From RGIG5579 sp045541915 (GTDB lineage: Bacteria > Bacillota > Clostridia > Oscillospirales > SIG627): a DNA stretch of 64,000 nt. Position numbers and translations under genes: made by a program. The first letter of the stretch is position 1. Every line of letters starts with the position of its first letter. Below are positions 35,120 to 44,160 of this stretch, in pieces. The notes beneath the pieces are model-generated. The model had not been told where the DNA came from, did not search any database, and saw only the letters and a list, made by a program, of their open reading frames with translations. Where the stretch lies: NCBI GenBank assembly GCA_045541915.1, contig JAZQJZ010000039.1, forward strand, positions 1 through 64,000. Reading direction: 5' to 3'.

Positions 35120-35148
35120 TTGCAAAAAAAACAGAAAAAAGATATAAT
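35120..35148 (+). promoter_or_regulatory. promoter of the 530-residue lipoprotein
   Basis: TTGCAA (35120-35125), a 17-base spacer and consensus TATAAT (35143-35148) lie 60 bases before the start. Confidence 0.75.
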
Positions 35149-35208
35149 TAAAAGGACAAATTATCTCATTAGAAGGGGAGGTTTCCCTTTCTTTTAGGAG
35201 GAGATTTT

Positions 35209-36801
35209 ATGAAAAAAAGAATTTTATGTTCGCTGATGGCGCTTCTTCTTTGCACTGCCATGCTGCTGCCGATGCTCACTTCTTGCGGTGAAGATGACGG
35301 CAACGAGGTTATGCTATATACGGAAGAGAATGTTCAGCAGAACAACCAGCAGCCGACTGCCGGAGATCCCACCGGTGAGGAAAAGACGGAAGAAGAGGAG
35401 AATGCCAAGCCGAACGATTACATTCCCCCCGAAAACTACGTTGATTTTTCCAACAGTGAAAGCTTAAATTCCACCACCAACATCGGCGGCACCGGCTCTA
35501 CTGTTGTGGCTGGCGGTAACGCTGATAGCAGCAAATATACCCTCACCCAGATCATGGAAGCCAATCCTGCCCTGGGTGGTACTGTGGCGCAGAAGAGAAA
35601 TGCAGCCGAAGCAGAAATGAGAAAAATGCTCACCCTTCTCTGGACCCCTGCCGGCGAAACGGTCTATAGCTACAATGACCAGGCCTATAAGTCTGCCACC
35701 GCAGTGAATAACGATGCCTTCCTGCAGAATCGCATTACCCTTCAGGCCGGTAAGGTCTATCAGGGTCTGCCTTATACCCGCGGCTCCTCTAACACTGCCG
35801 TATTTACCTACGGTGTGAAGCCGGAAAACGGAATTTATACCGTTCCCCTGAACCAGAGAATCCTCTCCGGCAGCTCCAAGATCTCCGCCCGTTACGGCGT
35901 GGACGATGTGGATGCTCTTTATTGGGCTTGGAGCGTTGCCGCCACCCGCATCTTCTTTACCAATTCCGGAGAAATGACCAAAGAAGCCGGTGTTTTGCCG
36001 GTTGGCTCTTATGTTCTCTCTAAGGATGAGAAGAAAGTGGTGAACTCCATTGCCGGCTTGACCGACGATGTGGTAAAGGAAAACGGCCAAGAGGTGATGT
36101 TCTCCTCTTACAAGGCTCTGCAGAAGGCAGACGGCCTGGTTTCCGATACGGATCTGGGCAGCCACGTGATGATGGCCGTATCCGTTACCGTTGTTACCAA
36201 GGAAGACGGCTCCATTGACGGCAATAAGAGCTATGTCACCGTTCTGGAGCAGACCGATGCCAATCTCGCAGCCTTCGAGCTTCTCACCGCAGAAGAAAAA
36301 GAAGCCAAGAAGGATGAAGTTCTGGTGGTGGGCGGAATCGATGTGAAATACACCTTCCAGGAACTGTTCGAGGCCGGATACCTGCCTGTTACCTGCGATG
36401 ATCTGACCCATGACGGCGCACTGGAGAACGTGTTCTACGGCGATAGCATCCGTTCCGAGGACCGTTTCCTTCCCAAGGCATTCTTCAGCACCACCGCTTC
36501 CGACGAACCCAACTTTGTTTCCTCCAACCGCCGCATTGTTTACGTCAACCAGGTGATCACCGATGCTGAAGGCAAGGTGGTCAGCGATGTGACCGGCTTC
36601 CCCACGGAAAAGGGCGTTGGCAAGGAAGTCTTCACCTATTACATCACCGATATGGCAAGCTCCTCGGAGGAGACCCGTCGCATTGGCGAGGTTTCCACCG
36701 CGGTGTTCAAAAAGGGCGAGGATTATCGCTGCGTGATCACCGGTCTTCTTGCTACCGGCGAGACGGTTACCTTCCGCGATTACGAAGTAACCTATTCTTA
36801 A
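35209..36801 (+). CDS. large lipoprotein of unknown function
   Basis: The 530-residue product starts with a lipoprotein signal peptide (MKKRILCSLMALLLCTAML) and lipobox LTSC. A low-complexity linker rich in Gln, Glu and Pro (about 45-85) follows, then an alpha/beta body without a family I know. Features include repeated Thr/Ser/Val strands and LTSS-like secreted composition. It has its own strong promoter and terminator and an excellent AGGAGGAG site, so it is likely well expressed at the cell surface. A solute-binding or envelope role is possible but not supported by any motif. Confidence 0.82.
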   Translation: MKKRILCSLMALLLCTAMLLPMLTSCGEDDGNEVMLYTEENVQQNNQQPTAGDPTGEEKTEEEENAKPNDYIPPENYVDFSNSESLNSTTNIGGTGSTVVAGGNADSSKYTLTQIMEANPALGGTVAQKRNAAEAEMRKMLTLLWTPAGETVYSYNDQAYKSATAVNNDAFLQNRITLQAGKVYQGLPYTRGSSNTAVFTYGVKPENGIYTVPLNQRILSGSSKISARYGVDDVDALYWAWSVAATRIFFTNSGEMTKEAGVLPVGSYVLSKDEKKVVNSIAGLTDDVVKENGQEVMFSSYKALQKADGLVSDTDLGSHVMMAVSVTVVTKEDGSIDGNKSYVTVLEQTDANLAAFELLTAEEKEAKKDEVLVVGGIDVKYTFQELFEAGYLPVTCDDLTHDGALENVFYGDSIRSEDRFLPKAFFSTTASDEPNFVSSNRRIVYVNQVITDAEGKVVSDVTGFPTEKGVGKEVFTYYITDMASSSEETRRIGEVSTAVFKKGEDYRCVITGLLATGETVTFRDYEVTYS

Positions 36802-36820
36802 AAAAGAGTGTTTGAATCAG

Positions 36821-36848
36821 GCGGCGCCTCCCGGGCGCCGCTTCTTTT
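36821..36848 (+). terminator. terminator of the 530-residue lipoprotein
   Basis: GCGGCGCC (36821-36828) pairs with GGCGCCGC (36834-36841), followed by TTCTTTTT. Confidence 0.85.
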
Positions 36849-36862
36849 TGACCGAAAGGCTC

Positions 36863-36891
36863 TTGCCAAGGGCCTTTTGCTGTGATAAAAT
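36863..36891 (+). promoter_or_regulatory. promoter of the small membrane protein
   Basis: TTGCCA (36863-36868), 17 bases and TAAAAT (36886-36891) lie 32 bases before the start. Confidence 0.6.
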
Positions 36892-36922
36892 AAAAAGCGA
36901 TGAAACAATAAGGAGGAACAAA

Positions 36923-37402
36923 ATGTCATTTCTCTGGACAACACTGTGGGGCAAGATCCTCATGACCTTTTTGGTTTCCATGGTGCCCTTTATTGAGCTG
37001 CGCGGCGCCATTCCCCTGGCGGCCATTCACGGCCTGGACCTGGCGGTGGCCTTTCCCGTGGCTATTTTGGGCAATGTGCTCCCCGTTCCCTTTATCATTT
37101 TGTTTATCCGGAAGATTTTTGCCTGGATCCGAAGGGTATTTCCCCGGCTGAATCATTTTGTGGACCGGCTGGAGGAAAAGGGAAACAGCAAGAAGAATAT
37201 CATCGAAAAAGGTGTTTTCTGGGGCATTTTCCTCTTTGTTGCCATTCCTCTTCCCGGCACAGGAGCCTGGTCCGGATCTCTCATTGCCGCTATGCTGGAT
37301 CTACGCTTAAAGCGCGCGTTTCCTGCGGTGGCTCTGGGTGTGATCACCGCCGGAATCATTATGGCGACCCTTTCCTATTTGATTCCCGGCCTATTTTTCT
37401 AA
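36923..37402 (+). CDS. COG2426-type small membrane protein (Sm_multidrug_ex family)
   Basis: The 159-residue protein has about four membrane segments. The N-terminal MVPFIELRGAIPLAA and the later AIPLPGTGAWSGSLIAA are characteristic of the family annotated as putative small multidrug export protein; that function is not proven. The ATG at 36923 with AGGAGG seven bases upstream is clear, and longer in-frame extensions cross the terminator. It is a single-gene unit with its own promoter and terminator. Confidence 0.85.
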   Translation: MSFLWTTLWGKILMTFLVSMVPFIELRGAIPLAAIHGLDLAVAFPVAILGNVLPVPFIILFIRKIFAWIRRVFPRLNHFVDRLEEKGNSKKNIIEKGVFWGIFLFVAIPLPGTGAWSGSLIAAMLDLRLKRAFPAVALGVITAGIIMATLSYLIPGLFF

Positions 37403-37416
37403 TCACAAAAGAAAGC

Positions 37417-37447
37417 AAAGGAAGTCCGATCCCATGGGCTTCCTTTT
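37417..37447 (+). terminator. terminator of the small membrane protein
   Basis: AAAGGAAG (37417-37424) pairs with CTTCCTTT (37439-37446), followed by a T-run. Confidence 0.8.
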
Positions 37448-37475
37448 TTTGTTTGGAAAGAGCGAGGCTTCCCCC

Positions 37476-37504
37476 TTGTAATTTTTTGTCCCTTATGATA
37501 TATT
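37476..37504 (+). promoter_or_regulatory. promoter of the rsmF-HAD operon
   Basis: TTGTAA (37476-37481), a 17-base spacer and TATATT (37499-37504) lie 35 bases before the start. Confidence 0.65.
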
Positions 37505-37538
37505 GAAAGGTGACAAAAAGGAAAAAGGAGGCGGGAAA

Positions 37539-38921
37539 ATGGATCTTCCCAACGGGTTCTGTCAGCGGATGACCCAGCTTCTGGGGGAAGAGGCCCCTTC
37601 CTTTTTCCGCGCCCTGGAAAACCAGCCCTCCCGCGCTTTTCGTTTTGATCCGAAAAAGGTGTCAAAAGAGCGGCTTTTTCAGGTGTTTTCTTCTTCCTTG
37701 AAAGAAGAAATTTTATTCTGCGAAGATGCATATCGTTTTGAATATGAGGGTGTGGGAAATCTTTCGCTGCACCATTCGGGTGCCATTTACGTGCAGGAGC
37801 CGGCCGCCATGGCGCCGGTAGCCGCTCTGGGAAAGATCTCGCCCGGTGCCATTTTGGATCTTTGTGCCGCGCCAGGAGGAAAAAGTCTCCAGGCGGCAAG
37901 GCTTCTTTCAGAGGGCGGTGTGATCGTTTGCAATGAGCCCGATGACCGTCGCCGCCGGGTTCTGATGCAGAATCTGGAACGGTGCGGTTTGAAAAACTGC
38001 CAGGTAACCGGATTTGACGCCAGGCATCTTCCCAAAAGCTGGAAGGAGCGGTTTGACCTTGTGATCTGCGACGCCCCCTGCTCCGGCGAGGGAATGATGA
38101 GAAAAAGCCGGGAGGCAGTGGAAACCTGGAGTGAGGAGAACATTACTCTCTGTGCAAAGCGCCAGGAGGAGATTTTGGAGATGGCCTGGTTTGCGCTGGC
38201 CCCCGGGGGCACGCTTCTTTATTCCACCTGCACCTGGGCGCCGGAGGAAAATGAAGAAAGGGTGTTTTCCCTTTTGAAAAAGAAGCCGGATCTGCATCTG
38301 GTATCTCCCACCGAAGGGGTTTTGGCCCAATCGGCGCCGGGGATTTCGTTGCCGGACTGCCCCTTTGATCTTTCCTTGACCCGTCGCTTTTATCCCCACC
38401 GATTCGACGGGGAAGGCCAGTTTTTGGCTGTGATGAAAAAAGACGGAGAAAAACCGAAGGAAAAAAAGAAGAAGGAAAAAGAAAAAAGCGCCAAGGTGAC
38501 GGAAAAAGAGAAGATTGCCCGGGCGTTTCTGGAGGAGCAGCTTTCCGGGCCCATCCGGGAGAAAATTTTGTTTCGGGGCGAGGATCTTTACCTTGTGCCC
38601 CAAAATGGCCTTCCGGCAGAAGAGACGGTGTCTCCCGGTGTTTTGGTGGGCACGGTGCAAAAGGGGAGAGTGGTTCCCCATCACCGCTTCTTTTTGGCCT
38701 TTTCCTCTTGTTTCCGCCGGAAATATATGTTGCCTCCGGAGGATGCCCGTGCAGAGGCGTATCTGCGCGGCGAGGAGATCCCCTTGGAGGGAGAAAACGG
38801 CTGGGGCGTTCTGTTTTCCGGAGAGATGCCCCTGGGCGGCGTGAAGCTTAGCCTTGGCCGAGGAAAAAATCAATATCCTAAGGGATTGAGAAAGGTATCA
38901 TATGTACGACGAATTGACTAA
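37539..38921 (+). CDS. rsmF: rRNA cytosine-C5 methyltransferase (RsmF/NOL1 type)
   Basis: The 460-residue enzyme makes 5-methylcytosine in rRNA. It has the SAM loop LDLCAAPGGKS, the motif IV cysteine in CDAPCSGEGMMRK and the motif VI catalytic cysteine in YSTCTWAPEENE. A Lys-Glu-rich linker (about 305-330) then leads to the C-terminal extra domains typical of RsmF, ending PLGGVKLSLGRGKNQYPKG. The exact target base cannot be read. ATG 37539 with AAGGAGG is clear. It overlaps greA by 20 bases. Confidence 0.9.
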   Translation: MDLPNGFCQRMTQLLGEEAPSFFRALENQPSRAFRFDPKKVSKERLFQVFSSSLKEEILFCEDAYRFEYEGVGNLSLHHSGAIYVQEPAAMAPVAALGKISPGAILDLCAAPGGKSLQAARLLSEGGVIVCNEPDDRRRRVLMQNLERCGLKNCQVTGFDARHLPKSWKERFDLVICDAPCSGEGMMRKSREAVETWSEENITLCAKRQEEILEMAWFALAPGGTLLYSTCTWAPEENEERVFSLLKKKPDLHLVSPTEGVLAQSAPGISLPDCPFDLSLTRRFYPHRFDGEGQFLAVMKKDGEKPKEKKKKEKEKSAKVTEKEKIARAFLEEQLSGPIREKILFRGEDLYLVPQNGLPAEETVSPGVLVGTVQKGRVVPHHRFFLAFSSCFRRKYMLPPEDARAEAYLRGEEIPLEGENGWGVLFSGEMPLGGVKLSLGRGKNQYPKGLRKVSYVRRID

Positions 38922-39402
38922 AATCGACATTCAGAAAATGCAGGAGGAGATCGATTACCGCATTTCCCTGCGGCCACAGCTTCGGGCTGATGTTCAGCAG
39001 GCAAGAGAATTGGGCGATTTGAGTGAAAATGACGAATACCGTACCGCGAAACGGGAAAAGGGAAAAAACGATTCCCGGATCCGGTATCTGCAGAATATGA
39101 TCGCCACGGCAAAGATCATTTCCTCCGATTCCCGCGAGGGGGAGGTGGGCCTGTTTGACAAGGTGACCCTTTATATCGAAGAGGACGATGAGGAAGAGAG
39201 TTACCGTCTGGTCACCACCCTTCGGGAAAATGTGCTGGAGGGCTGTGTTTCCAAGGAATCTCCCTTGGGCAAGGCGCTTTTGGGCAAAAAGGTGGGGGAT
39301 CGCATTTTGATCTCTCCCTCTCCCCAATATTCCTACTGGGCGCAGATCCGCGCCATTGAAAAAGGAGAGGATGACCCCTCTCTTCCCATTACTTCTTATT
39401 AA
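38902..39402 (+). CDS. GreA/GreB-family transcription elongation factor
   Basis: The 166-residue product has an N-terminal coiled coil whose acidic tip is conserved (ARELGDLSENDEY, matching the GreA tip with its Asp and Glu). The C-terminal FKBP-like domain ends LGKALLGKKVGDRILI. GreA rescues backtracked RNA polymerase by stimulating transcript cleavage. The gene begins inside the rsmF end with GAAAGG upstream, so the two are coupled. It may be a second Gre paralog, since the core greA is usually elsewhere. Confidence 0.87.
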   Translation: MYDELTKIDIQKMQEEIDYRISLRPQLRADVQQARELGDLSENDEYRTAKREKGKNDSRIRYLQNMIATAKIISSDSREGEVGLFDKVTLYIEEDDEEESYRLVTTLRENVLEGCVSKESPLGKALLGKKVGDRILISPSPQYSYWAQIRAIEKGEDDPSLPITSY

Positions 39403-39416
39403 GCGAGGAGAAGGAT

Positions 39417-41240
39417 ATGAAAAAAACATTGAGCGTATTGGCGCTTTTGATCGCGCTGCTTTCCTTGAGCACTGTAGTGCTGGCGGAGGGAAAAACCCCC
39501 GTTCGCACGGTGACGGCCACCTCGGATCTTCCGGTGAGCGGAAAGCCCTGGTCGGTGGTGGAGGAGAGCAATGTGAAGATCATTGCCGTAAAGGACGGTG
39601 CCATTCAGGTACTTCAGGCGCCGCTGGAATTTTCCCTGGAGAGCACCATGTGGTATGACAATTCCACCGGCGAGGCGGTGGCCCTGAAGGAAAACGAGGT
39701 ATTTATCAGCGGCAGAAGCTATACCCTTTCTCTGCGCATTGCCCTGTTTCAGCCGGACCTGGTGATTGACAATACCACCTCCCTTTTCATCAACGGAAAA
39801 AATGCCAGTGTTACGGCGGTGCAGGAGGGCCAAATGGAGACGGTCTATGAGATCTCCAGCCATTTTGTATGCACGCCCAATGACATTGCCCCCAAGGTGA
39901 CCCTGAAAACAGAAGGGGTCTGCAACAAGGAATATGACGGCAAGAGCATCAAACTTTCTGCCGAAGTGGAAAAGACCGACGGAATCGAATATCGCTATGA
40001 GTGGTACCGGGACGGCTTGGTTCTGGAAGGAAAGGACCAGGAGACACTGGAAGTGAGAAACGTGGCGGAATCCGGCTCATATCACTGCAAGGTGTTTGCC
40101 AAGGTGGCCTCGGATCTGAACGAAAATTCCCAGTTCACCGAAACGGGCGTCCAGAGCATTGTGATCACTCCTCACCCGGTGACCGTTCAGATCGAAGATG
40201 CGGAAAAGAATCTGTTTGACCAGGACCCTGCCTTTACCTATACGGTCATGGGCGAAATTTACGATAAAATTTCCGGTTATCCCACCCGTACCGCCGGCGA
40301 GGACATTGGAAGCTATCTGATCTCCCCCGGCACCCTTTCCTTTGCCGATACCATTTCCCAAAACTATCTGATCCAGTTCAGAACGGGCACCCTGACCATT
40401 CTCAATGTGGAGGATCTGCCCTTTTCCGCTGTGGCAACCCTGGCGGATCTGAGCTATATTTCCGGCGAGGGCGGCGCTAAGATTCGCGTCAGTGCCAGCA
40501 AGGGAACCTTGCCCCAGGGCGCCATTTTGTCCCTTTCCTTCCCCCAGGCCGAGGCCCAGAAGCCTCTGGAGGAATTGAGCGGAAAGCCCACCTTGAAAAG
40601 CTTTTCCGTCAGCGTGATGGATGAAAATGGAAAGGCCGTCTCTCTTCCCAAATACGGAACGCTTCGTCTGCAGATCCCCTTGACCGAACAGGAAGAGGCC
40701 TCCCAAAAGGTAGAGACCATTCAGGCAGGATTCTTCGGAGAGGACGCTCAGTTTCTGGAGACAAAGGTTTCTGTAAGCGATGTGGGTGTGACCTATCTTA
40801 CGGTAGAGATCAAGCGTCCGGGCACCGTTTCCCTGTTTGCCGGCGAGGAAAAGACTCCGGTGGTTTCCTCCGGCACCTCCCAAGGACAGGAGGAAGAAGG
40901 AAAAGAATCCGGCGGATTCTGGCTCTGGCTGGTGATCGGTCTGTTGACCCTGGCCGCTCTTTGCGCCATTGTTTTGACGGTGATCTGGACCAAGAAGAAT
41001 CGGGCGGAGGAGGAAAAGGTCGGAAAAGGAAAGAAAAAATCGGTGCAAAAGCCTGTTCCGGAGACTCCATTGGATCTGACCTTAAAGGAAAAGGAAAAGG
41101 AGCGGATCCGCCGAATTGCCGATGAGATGAACGCGCTCCCTCCCGTCCCTCAGGAAAAAGCGGAGGAAAAGAGCCGGGAAAAAGAACAAAAGAACACAAA
41201 ACGAAAGGTGATCTCCTTTGAAGATCTGGAGGAAGAGTGA
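39417..41240 (+). CDS. surface protein with Ig-like and MBG-like domains and a basic cytosolic tail
   Basis: The 607-residue product has a signal peptide (MKKTLSVLALLIALLSLSTV), an Ig-like segment around residues 185-225 (YEWYRDGLVLEGKDQ, ESGSYHCKVFA), then an MBG-type bacterial repeat (about 245-320, with IGSYLISPGTLSFA and YLIQFRTGTLTI). A membrane helix follows near 500 (WLWLVIGLLTLAALCAIVL), then a highly charged Lys-Glu tail. The topology suggests an envelope protein with a cytosolic contact surface. Function is unknown. Its stop overlaps the next start. Confidence 0.8.
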   Translation: MKKTLSVLALLIALLSLSTVVLAEGKTPVRTVTATSDLPVSGKPWSVVEESNVKIIAVKDGAIQVLQAPLEFSLESTMWYDNSTGEAVALKENEVFISGRSYTLSLRIALFQPDLVIDNTTSLFINGKNASVTAVQEGQMETVYEISSHFVCTPNDIAPKVTLKTEGVCNKEYDGKSIKLSAEVEKTDGIEYRYEWYRDGLVLEGKDQETLEVRNVAESGSYHCKVFAKVASDLNENSQFTETGVQSIVITPHPVTVQIEDAEKNLFDQDPAFTYTVMGEIYDKISGYPTRTAGEDIGSYLISPGTLSFADTISQNYLIQFRTGTLTILNVEDLPFSAVATLADLSYISGEGGAKIRVSASKGTLPQGAILSLSFPQAEAQKPLEELSGKPTLKSFSVSVMDENGKAVSLPKYGTLRLQIPLTEQEEASQKVETIQAGFFGEDAQFLETKVSVSDVGVTYLTVEIKRPGTVSLFAGEEKTPVVSSGTSQGQEEEGKESGGFWLWLVIGLLTLAALCAIVLTVIWTKKNRAEEEKVGKGKKKSVQKPVPETPLDLTLKEKEKERIRRIADEMNALPPVPQEKAEEKSREKEQKNTKRKVISFEDLEEE

Positions 41241-41938
41241 AGCCCTATATTATTTTTGATTTAGACGGAACCCTGGCAGAATTGGGGAAGGAATGCAAGG
41301 AGGAGAATGTTCGCCTATTAAAGGAATTGGAAAAGGCCGGTGCGCGTCTTGCCATTTCCAGCGGAAAGCCCACCTATTACCTTTGCGGCTTTGCCCGTCA
41401 GCTGGGCCTTTCCGGGCCCATTCTCATCGGCGAAAACGGAGGCGCACTCCAGGTGGGAATCGAGCTTCCGCCGCCCATTTTCAAGACGGCGCGGATCCCG
41501 GAGGATACCCAACTTGCCTTAAAGGAAATTCGGCGCCTTCTGGAGACGGAATTCCCCGATCGGATCTGGTATCAGCCAAATGAAACGGCGCTTACTCCGT
41601 TCCCTCATTTTCAGGAGGATTTTGCTCCCATCCGAGCGCTCCTCGAAGATTTTATCCGGCCGGAAATGAACCTTGCGGTGTATGAGCATTCTGACTGCTT
41701 TGACATTGCCTTCGCTCCCATTTCCAAGGGAGAGGGGATCCGCTTGCTCTCGGAGGTGACCGGGGCAGATCCTGAGGATATGATCGCCGTAGGCGACTGG
41801 ACCAACGATTATCCCATGTTTTGCCAGGTGGGGTATTCCGTGGGGATCCATCTGCCGGAGCCGGAGAGGGCCAGTGTGAATTTTCCCGATTTAAAAAGTG
41901 CTCTACTACACCTTTTGGATCGGTGCAACCGCCAATAA
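41237..41938 (+). CDS. HAD-superfamily phosphatase (Cof-like, type IIB)
   Basis: The 233-residue cytosolic protein has the HAD nucleophile motif IIFDLDGTLAE, a motif II Ser in LAISSGKP, and the motif IV VGDWTNDYPMF. A cap region lies between. Such enzymes dephosphorylate sugar phosphates or cofactors; the substrate is unknown. The start is a GTG that overlaps the upstream TGA (GTGA), so its translation is probably coupled to the surface protein. Confidence 0.85.
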   Translation: MKPYIIFDLDGTLAELGKECKEENVRLLKELEKAGARLAISSGKPTYYLCGFARQLGLSGPILIGENGGALQVGIELPPPIFKTARIPEDTQLALKEIRRLLETEFPDRIWYQPNETALTPFPHFQEDFAPIRALLEDFIRPEMNLAVYEHSDCFDIAFAPISKGEGIRLLSEVTGADPEDMIAVGDWTNDYPMFCQVGYSVGIHLPEPERASVNFPDLKSALLHLLDRCNRQ

Positions 41939-41947
41939 AAAGAAAAA

Positions 41948-41976
41948 TCACCGAGCATTTCGCTCGGTGATTTTTT
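41948..41976. terminator. bidirectional terminator
   Basis: TCACCGAGC (41948-41956) pairs with GCTCGGTGA (41962-41970), with T-runs on the plus strand and A-runs (T on the minus strand) on the other side. It serves the HAD gene and the leftward comM operon. Confidence 0.85.
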
Positions 41977-42427
41977 ATTTCTTGAATTCGGCAAGGATAT
42001 GAATTTTTTCCTCCAGGGCCGCCTTTTCCTTTGGGGAAAAGAAAAAGAGGGGAAGAAAAAGCGAGAGGCCCGGCACAAGGAAAAAGAGGGCGAAATCCGG
42101 CTCCACCGGCAAAAGAGAGAGGCCTACGAAAAGCAGAAGGGCGGCCCACAAAAAAAGGAGAAGCCCGGAAAGGGCGGGGCGGGTAAAGCCATAACGAATG
42201 GAAAGTCCCTTCTCCTCCTCTGTGATCTTGCCTCGAAGGGTGCAGGAAAAAAGAGGAAAAAGACCTTTTTTCTGTCGGTAAAGGAGAAAGGAATCTCCTT
42301 TTCTTTTTGCCCGGAACAGGGTCTTGCTTTCTGCCGAAAAGCGGGAGGAAAGAGTGGAGGGGGTGGTGCCCCGATCCAGATTCCGAAGGAATTTTTCTTT
42401 GGAGAGCTTGATTTTGATCTGTTTCAT
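41975..42427 (-). CDS. small membrane protein, function unknown
   Basis: The 150-residue product has a basic N-terminal half and two adjacent membrane helices in the C-terminal half (LSGLLLFLWAALLLFVGLSL and FALFFLVPGLSLFLPLFFF). A charged tail follows. I know no family for it. ATG 42427 is just past the comM stop, indicating coupling. Its stop lies at the edge of the bidirectional terminator. Confidence 0.7.
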   Translation of the reverse strand: MKQIKIKLSKEKFLRNLDRGTTPSTLSSRFSAESKTLFRAKRKGDSFLLYRQKKGLFPLFSCTLRGKITEEEKGLSIRYGFTRPALSGLLLFLWAALLLFVGLSLLPVEPDFALFFLVPGLSLFLPLFFFSPKEKAALEEKIHILAEFKK

Positions 42428-42428
42428 T

Positions 42429-43955
42429 TTATCCGAAATACTTTTCCGTGGAGACCCGGTATCCCACCGCCTCCAGGATGTGCTCCTCTTTGATGATGGG
42501 GGCTTCCTCCAGGTCTGCAATGGTACGGGAAAGCCGCAGGATCCTGTCATACCCTCTGGCAGAAAGGTTCAGTGCGGAAAAACTCTCCTTTAAAAGGGCC
42601 TCGGCGCCTGCATCCAGAACGCACATTTCCTTGGTCTGTGCGCCGTTTAAGGCTCCGTTGGCGGTAATGCCCCATTTTTTGTACCGTTCCCTTGCCATCT
42701 GGCGCGCCCGGTTCACCCGTTCTCTCACCCTTTCGCTGCTCTCAGCCTTTTCCTTGTTCCGAAGCTCCTCAAAGGAAAGGGCCGGCACTTCCACGCGCAT
42801 ATCGATCCGATCCAGAAGCGGCCCGGAAATTTTACTTAAATAGCGCTCCACTGCGCCTTTTTTACAGCTGCAGCTGTGATGGGTGTCTCCATAGTATCCG
42901 CAAGGGCAGGGGTTCATGGCGCAAACCAGAATGAAATCCGAGGGGAAGGTCATTTTCCAGTTGGCGCGGGTAATGGTGACACTGCGATCCTCCAAGGGCT
43001 GACGCAAGGCCTCCAGGCTCCGTTTTTCAAATTCCGGCAGCTCATCCAAAAACAAAACCCCGTTGTGCGCCAGGCTGATCTCACCCGGCTGGGGCGTTTG
43101 CCCACCGCCGGAAAGACCGGCAAAGCTGATGGTGTGATGGGGAGAGCGAAAGGGGCGCTGGGTGACCAGAGCCGCATCCGGCGGCAGGGTGCCGCTGATG
43201 GAGTGAATGGCAGTGGTGCGGAGCATCTGCTCAAAGGTCATTTGGGGAAGGATCCCGGGAATGGCCTTGGAAAGCATACTTTTTCCACTGCCCGGAGGGC
43301 CCACCAAGAGAAGGTTATGATTTCCGGCGGCGGCGATCTCAATGGCTCTCTTTGCCACCTCCTGACCCTTGATATCCGCAAAATCCACAGGGCAAGGCGC
43401 GGAGAGCATGGCATCCTCCAGAGAAAAAGAGGTTTGTTCCAGAAGGGCCTGGCCTGTCAGGTGACAGACGATCTCTCCCACATTTTTGGCACCGTAAACA
43501 CAAAGTCCCTCTACGGCGCTGCACTCCCGGGCATTCTCCCAAGGGACAAAAAGGCGCTTGGCTCCCGCATCCCGGGCGGCCAGGGCAAGGCAAAGGGCAC
43601 CGGGCAGACCGCGTAGATCTCCTCCCAACCCCACCTCGCCGAAAAAGGCGGCGTCCTCCAGAGGGACATTTTTTAAAGCTGTGCCGCATAATAGTGAAAT
43701 GAGAATGGGAAGATCAAAGCCGCTCCCTTGCTTCTTCCGGTCTGCCGGCGCAAGGTTGACGGTGACGCTTCCCCGGGGCAAAGGGAGCGCGGCGCTTTGG
43801 GCCGCTGCATAAATTCGGTTGACGGATTCCTTTACCGCCGTATCAGGCAGACCGATGATGTCAAGCCCGGGAAGTCCCTTTCCGAACCAGGCCTCCACCA
43901 CCACGGGAAAGCCCTCCAAACCCCAAAGGCCGGCAGAGGAAATCTTAACGATCAC
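42429..43955 (-). CDS. comM: ComM/YifB-family Mg-chelatase-like ATPase
   Basis: The 508-residue AAA+ protein matches the YifB/ComM family; the E. coli and Haemophilus forms aid branch migration in transformation. The Lon-like N-terminal domain has NLAPADRKKQGSGFDLP. The ATPase shows Walker A LLLVGPPGSGKSML, Walker B LFLDELPEF and CNPCPCGYYGD with a metal-like Cys cluster. The start is a GTG at 43955, supported by GGGAGG about nine bases upstream. It is first of a two-gene leftward operon. Confidence 0.92.
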   Translation of the reverse strand: MIVKISSAGLWGLEGFPVVVEAWFGKGLPGLDIIGLPDTAVKESVNRIYAAAQSAALPLPRGSVTVNLAPADRKKQGSGFDLPILISLLCGTALKNVPLEDAAFFGEVGLGGDLRGLPGALCLALAARDAGAKRLFVPWENARECSAVEGLCVYGAKNVGEIVCHLTGQALLEQTSFSLEDAMLSAPCPVDFADIKGQEVAKRAIEIAAAGNHNLLLVGPPGSGKSMLSKAIPGILPQMTFEQMLRTTAIHSISGTLPPDAALVTQRPFRSPHHTISFAGLSGGGQTPQPGEISLAHNGVLFLDELPEFEKRSLEALRQPLEDRSVTITRANWKMTFPSDFILVCAMNPCPCGYYGDTHHSCSCKKGAVERYLSKISGPLLDRIDMRVEVPALSFEELRNKEKAESSERVRERVNRARQMARERYKKWGITANGALNGAQTKEMCVLDAGAEALLKESFSALNLSARGYDRILRLSRTIADLEEAPIIKEEHILEAVGYRVSTEKYFG

Positions 43956-43991
43956 GCTTGTGTCCTCCCAAATACAAAAAAGTACTTTTCT

Positions 43992-44020
43992 ATTTTAACA
44001 TATCTTTGAATCAAAAGCAA
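43992..44020 (-). promoter_or_regulatory. promoter of comM
   Basis: On the minus strand TTGCTT (44015-44020), a 17-base spacer and TAAAAT (43992-43997) precede the comM start by about 37 bases. Confidence 0.6.
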
Positions 44021-44079
44021 AAAAAATCACATTTTCCGGAAATTTCTTTGTTTTTTTCTGAAAAACTGACGTTTTTTCC

Positions 44080-44108
44080 TTTACATTCTTTCTATTTGGT
44101 GATATAAT
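44080..44108 (+). promoter_or_regulatory. promoter of nifJ
   Basis: TTTACA (44080-44085), a 17-base spacer and TATAAT (44103-44108) lie 53 bases before the start. This is among the strongest promoters in the window, fitting the codon-biased gene behind it. Confidence 0.8.
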
Positions 44109-44160
44109 CTCGTTTGGAAAATTAAATTCAAATTCTATAGAAGAAAGGAATTTTTAAATC

